Positions 63,763 to 64,000 of a stretch of DNA of 64,000 bases are shown here, one piece after another. The DNA is taken from assembly GCA_934359255.1 (NCBI GenBank), contig CAKRLG010000006.1:62001-126000 (forward strand), read 5' to 3'. Made by a program: the position numbers and the translations under genes. This stretch comes from an uncultured Ruminococcus sp. (lineage in GTDB: Bacteria; Bacillota; Clostridia; Lachnospirales; Lachnospiraceae). Positions within the stretch are counted from its first letter, which is position 1. Each line of letters starts with the position of its first letter. The notes beneath the pieces were generated by a model. That model was not told the DNA's origin. It made no database searches and saw nothing but the letters and a program-made list of their open reading frames with translations.

Positions 63763-64000
63763 AGTAATTCCTCTCTTGCATCTTTTCCTGTATTCTGAGT
63801 TACATACTGACACATCACTTTTTTATGGGCTGTTTCACCCATCTGTACTCTGGCTGTCTTCTCCTCGATCAGCGTTGTGAGTGCATTTTTCCACTCCTCC
63901 TTGTCACTGCAAAGCCAGCCATCCACACCATTTTCGATCACACCTTCCATCTCCCGGTTTCTGCTCATCACTGATGGCACTTTCACCAGTGCGGCTTCCA
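63741..64000 (-). CDS. Glycosyltransferase, C-terminal part (cut by the window edge)
   Basis: The last 86 codons or so of a gene that begins beyond the right edge. The visible part opens EAALVKVPSVMSRNREMEG and continues with VIENGVDGWLC, which is like the donor-binding region of family 4 glycosyltransferases, and closes with a helical tail. It ends 22 bp inside the start of the large GT2 gene. Only the C-terminus is seen, so the family is a fair but not firm call. Confidence 0.65.
   Translation of the reverse strand, partial: EAALVKVPSVMSRNREMEGVIENGVDGWLCSDKEEWKNALTTLIEEKTARVQMGETAHKKVMCQYVTQNTGKDAREELLCSEKYS

Overview
The window reads as a chromosomal segment of a Gram-positive gut Clostridia, most likely a Lachnospiraceae of the Blautia type. 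Supporting signs are a murE-priA-def-fmt-rsmB-rlmN-prpC-prkC-rsgA-rpe-thiN housekeeping string, a MurE with the meso-diaminopimelate signature DNPR, YesM/YesN-type sugar regulation, CUT1 sugar transport without its own ATPase, strong AGGAGG ribosome sites and moderate GC. The genus is an inference; the family placement is firmer. Nearly everything is on the minus strand, so gene order below runs from high to low coordinates.

Region 1 (72-9596) is an alpha-mannoside module: a GH125 exo-alpha-1,6-mannosidase, a YesM histidine kinase, a YesN/AraC response regulator, a membrane-anchored solute-binding protein that overlaps the regulator gene by ATGA, then a lipoprotein solute-binding protein and two permeases. 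Region 2 (9618-22595) is the housekeeping operon for cell wall, translation initiation, rRNA methylation and Ser/Thr phospho-signalling. GH125 follows thiN after only 21 bp, so sugar genes and housekeeping genes may share transcripts. Region 3 (22596-23525) is a 930-bp gap with two copies, in opposite orientation, of a large foldback element; a third, internally deleted copy lies at 40550-40649. Region 4 (23526-29834) holds arcC, uppP, carB and carA.

Region 5 (30122-35592) has three identical tRNA-Leu(CAG) genes, each with its own TTGACA-17-TATAGT promoter. Between the second and third lie four minus-strand genes of unknown function: a zinc-ribbon membrane protein, a DUF3592-like membrane protein and two lipoproteins, one with HEAT-like repeats. 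Region 6 (35743-42778) has a GH13 alpha-glucosidase, purine nucleoside phosphorylase, a zinc-ribbon protein, an unusual ClpX and a membrane HtrA protease with a very long cytoplasmic tail.

Region 7 (42876 to the right edge) is a surface polysaccharide locus: glycosyltransferases, two tandem LCP ligases, a WbaP-type initiating transferase, a WecE aminotransferase, a two-gene SMR-type flippase, a Wzx flippase, LicD, a GtrB/GtrA/GT-C set, and a PLP-aminotransferase/ATP-grasp fusion. Promoters and terminators divide it into several units, with two genes turned to the plus strand at 56145-59345.

The most unusual signal is the foldback element. Its core is conserved between copies, while its 31-34 bp outer arms and its central 20-bp palindrome are unrelated in sequence between copies yet stay perfectly or almost perfectly self-complementary. 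Two further positions in the core differ between copies in a compensatory way. A second, smaller repeat of 27 bp with inverted ends sits at or within a few bases of the stop codon of three unrelated genes.
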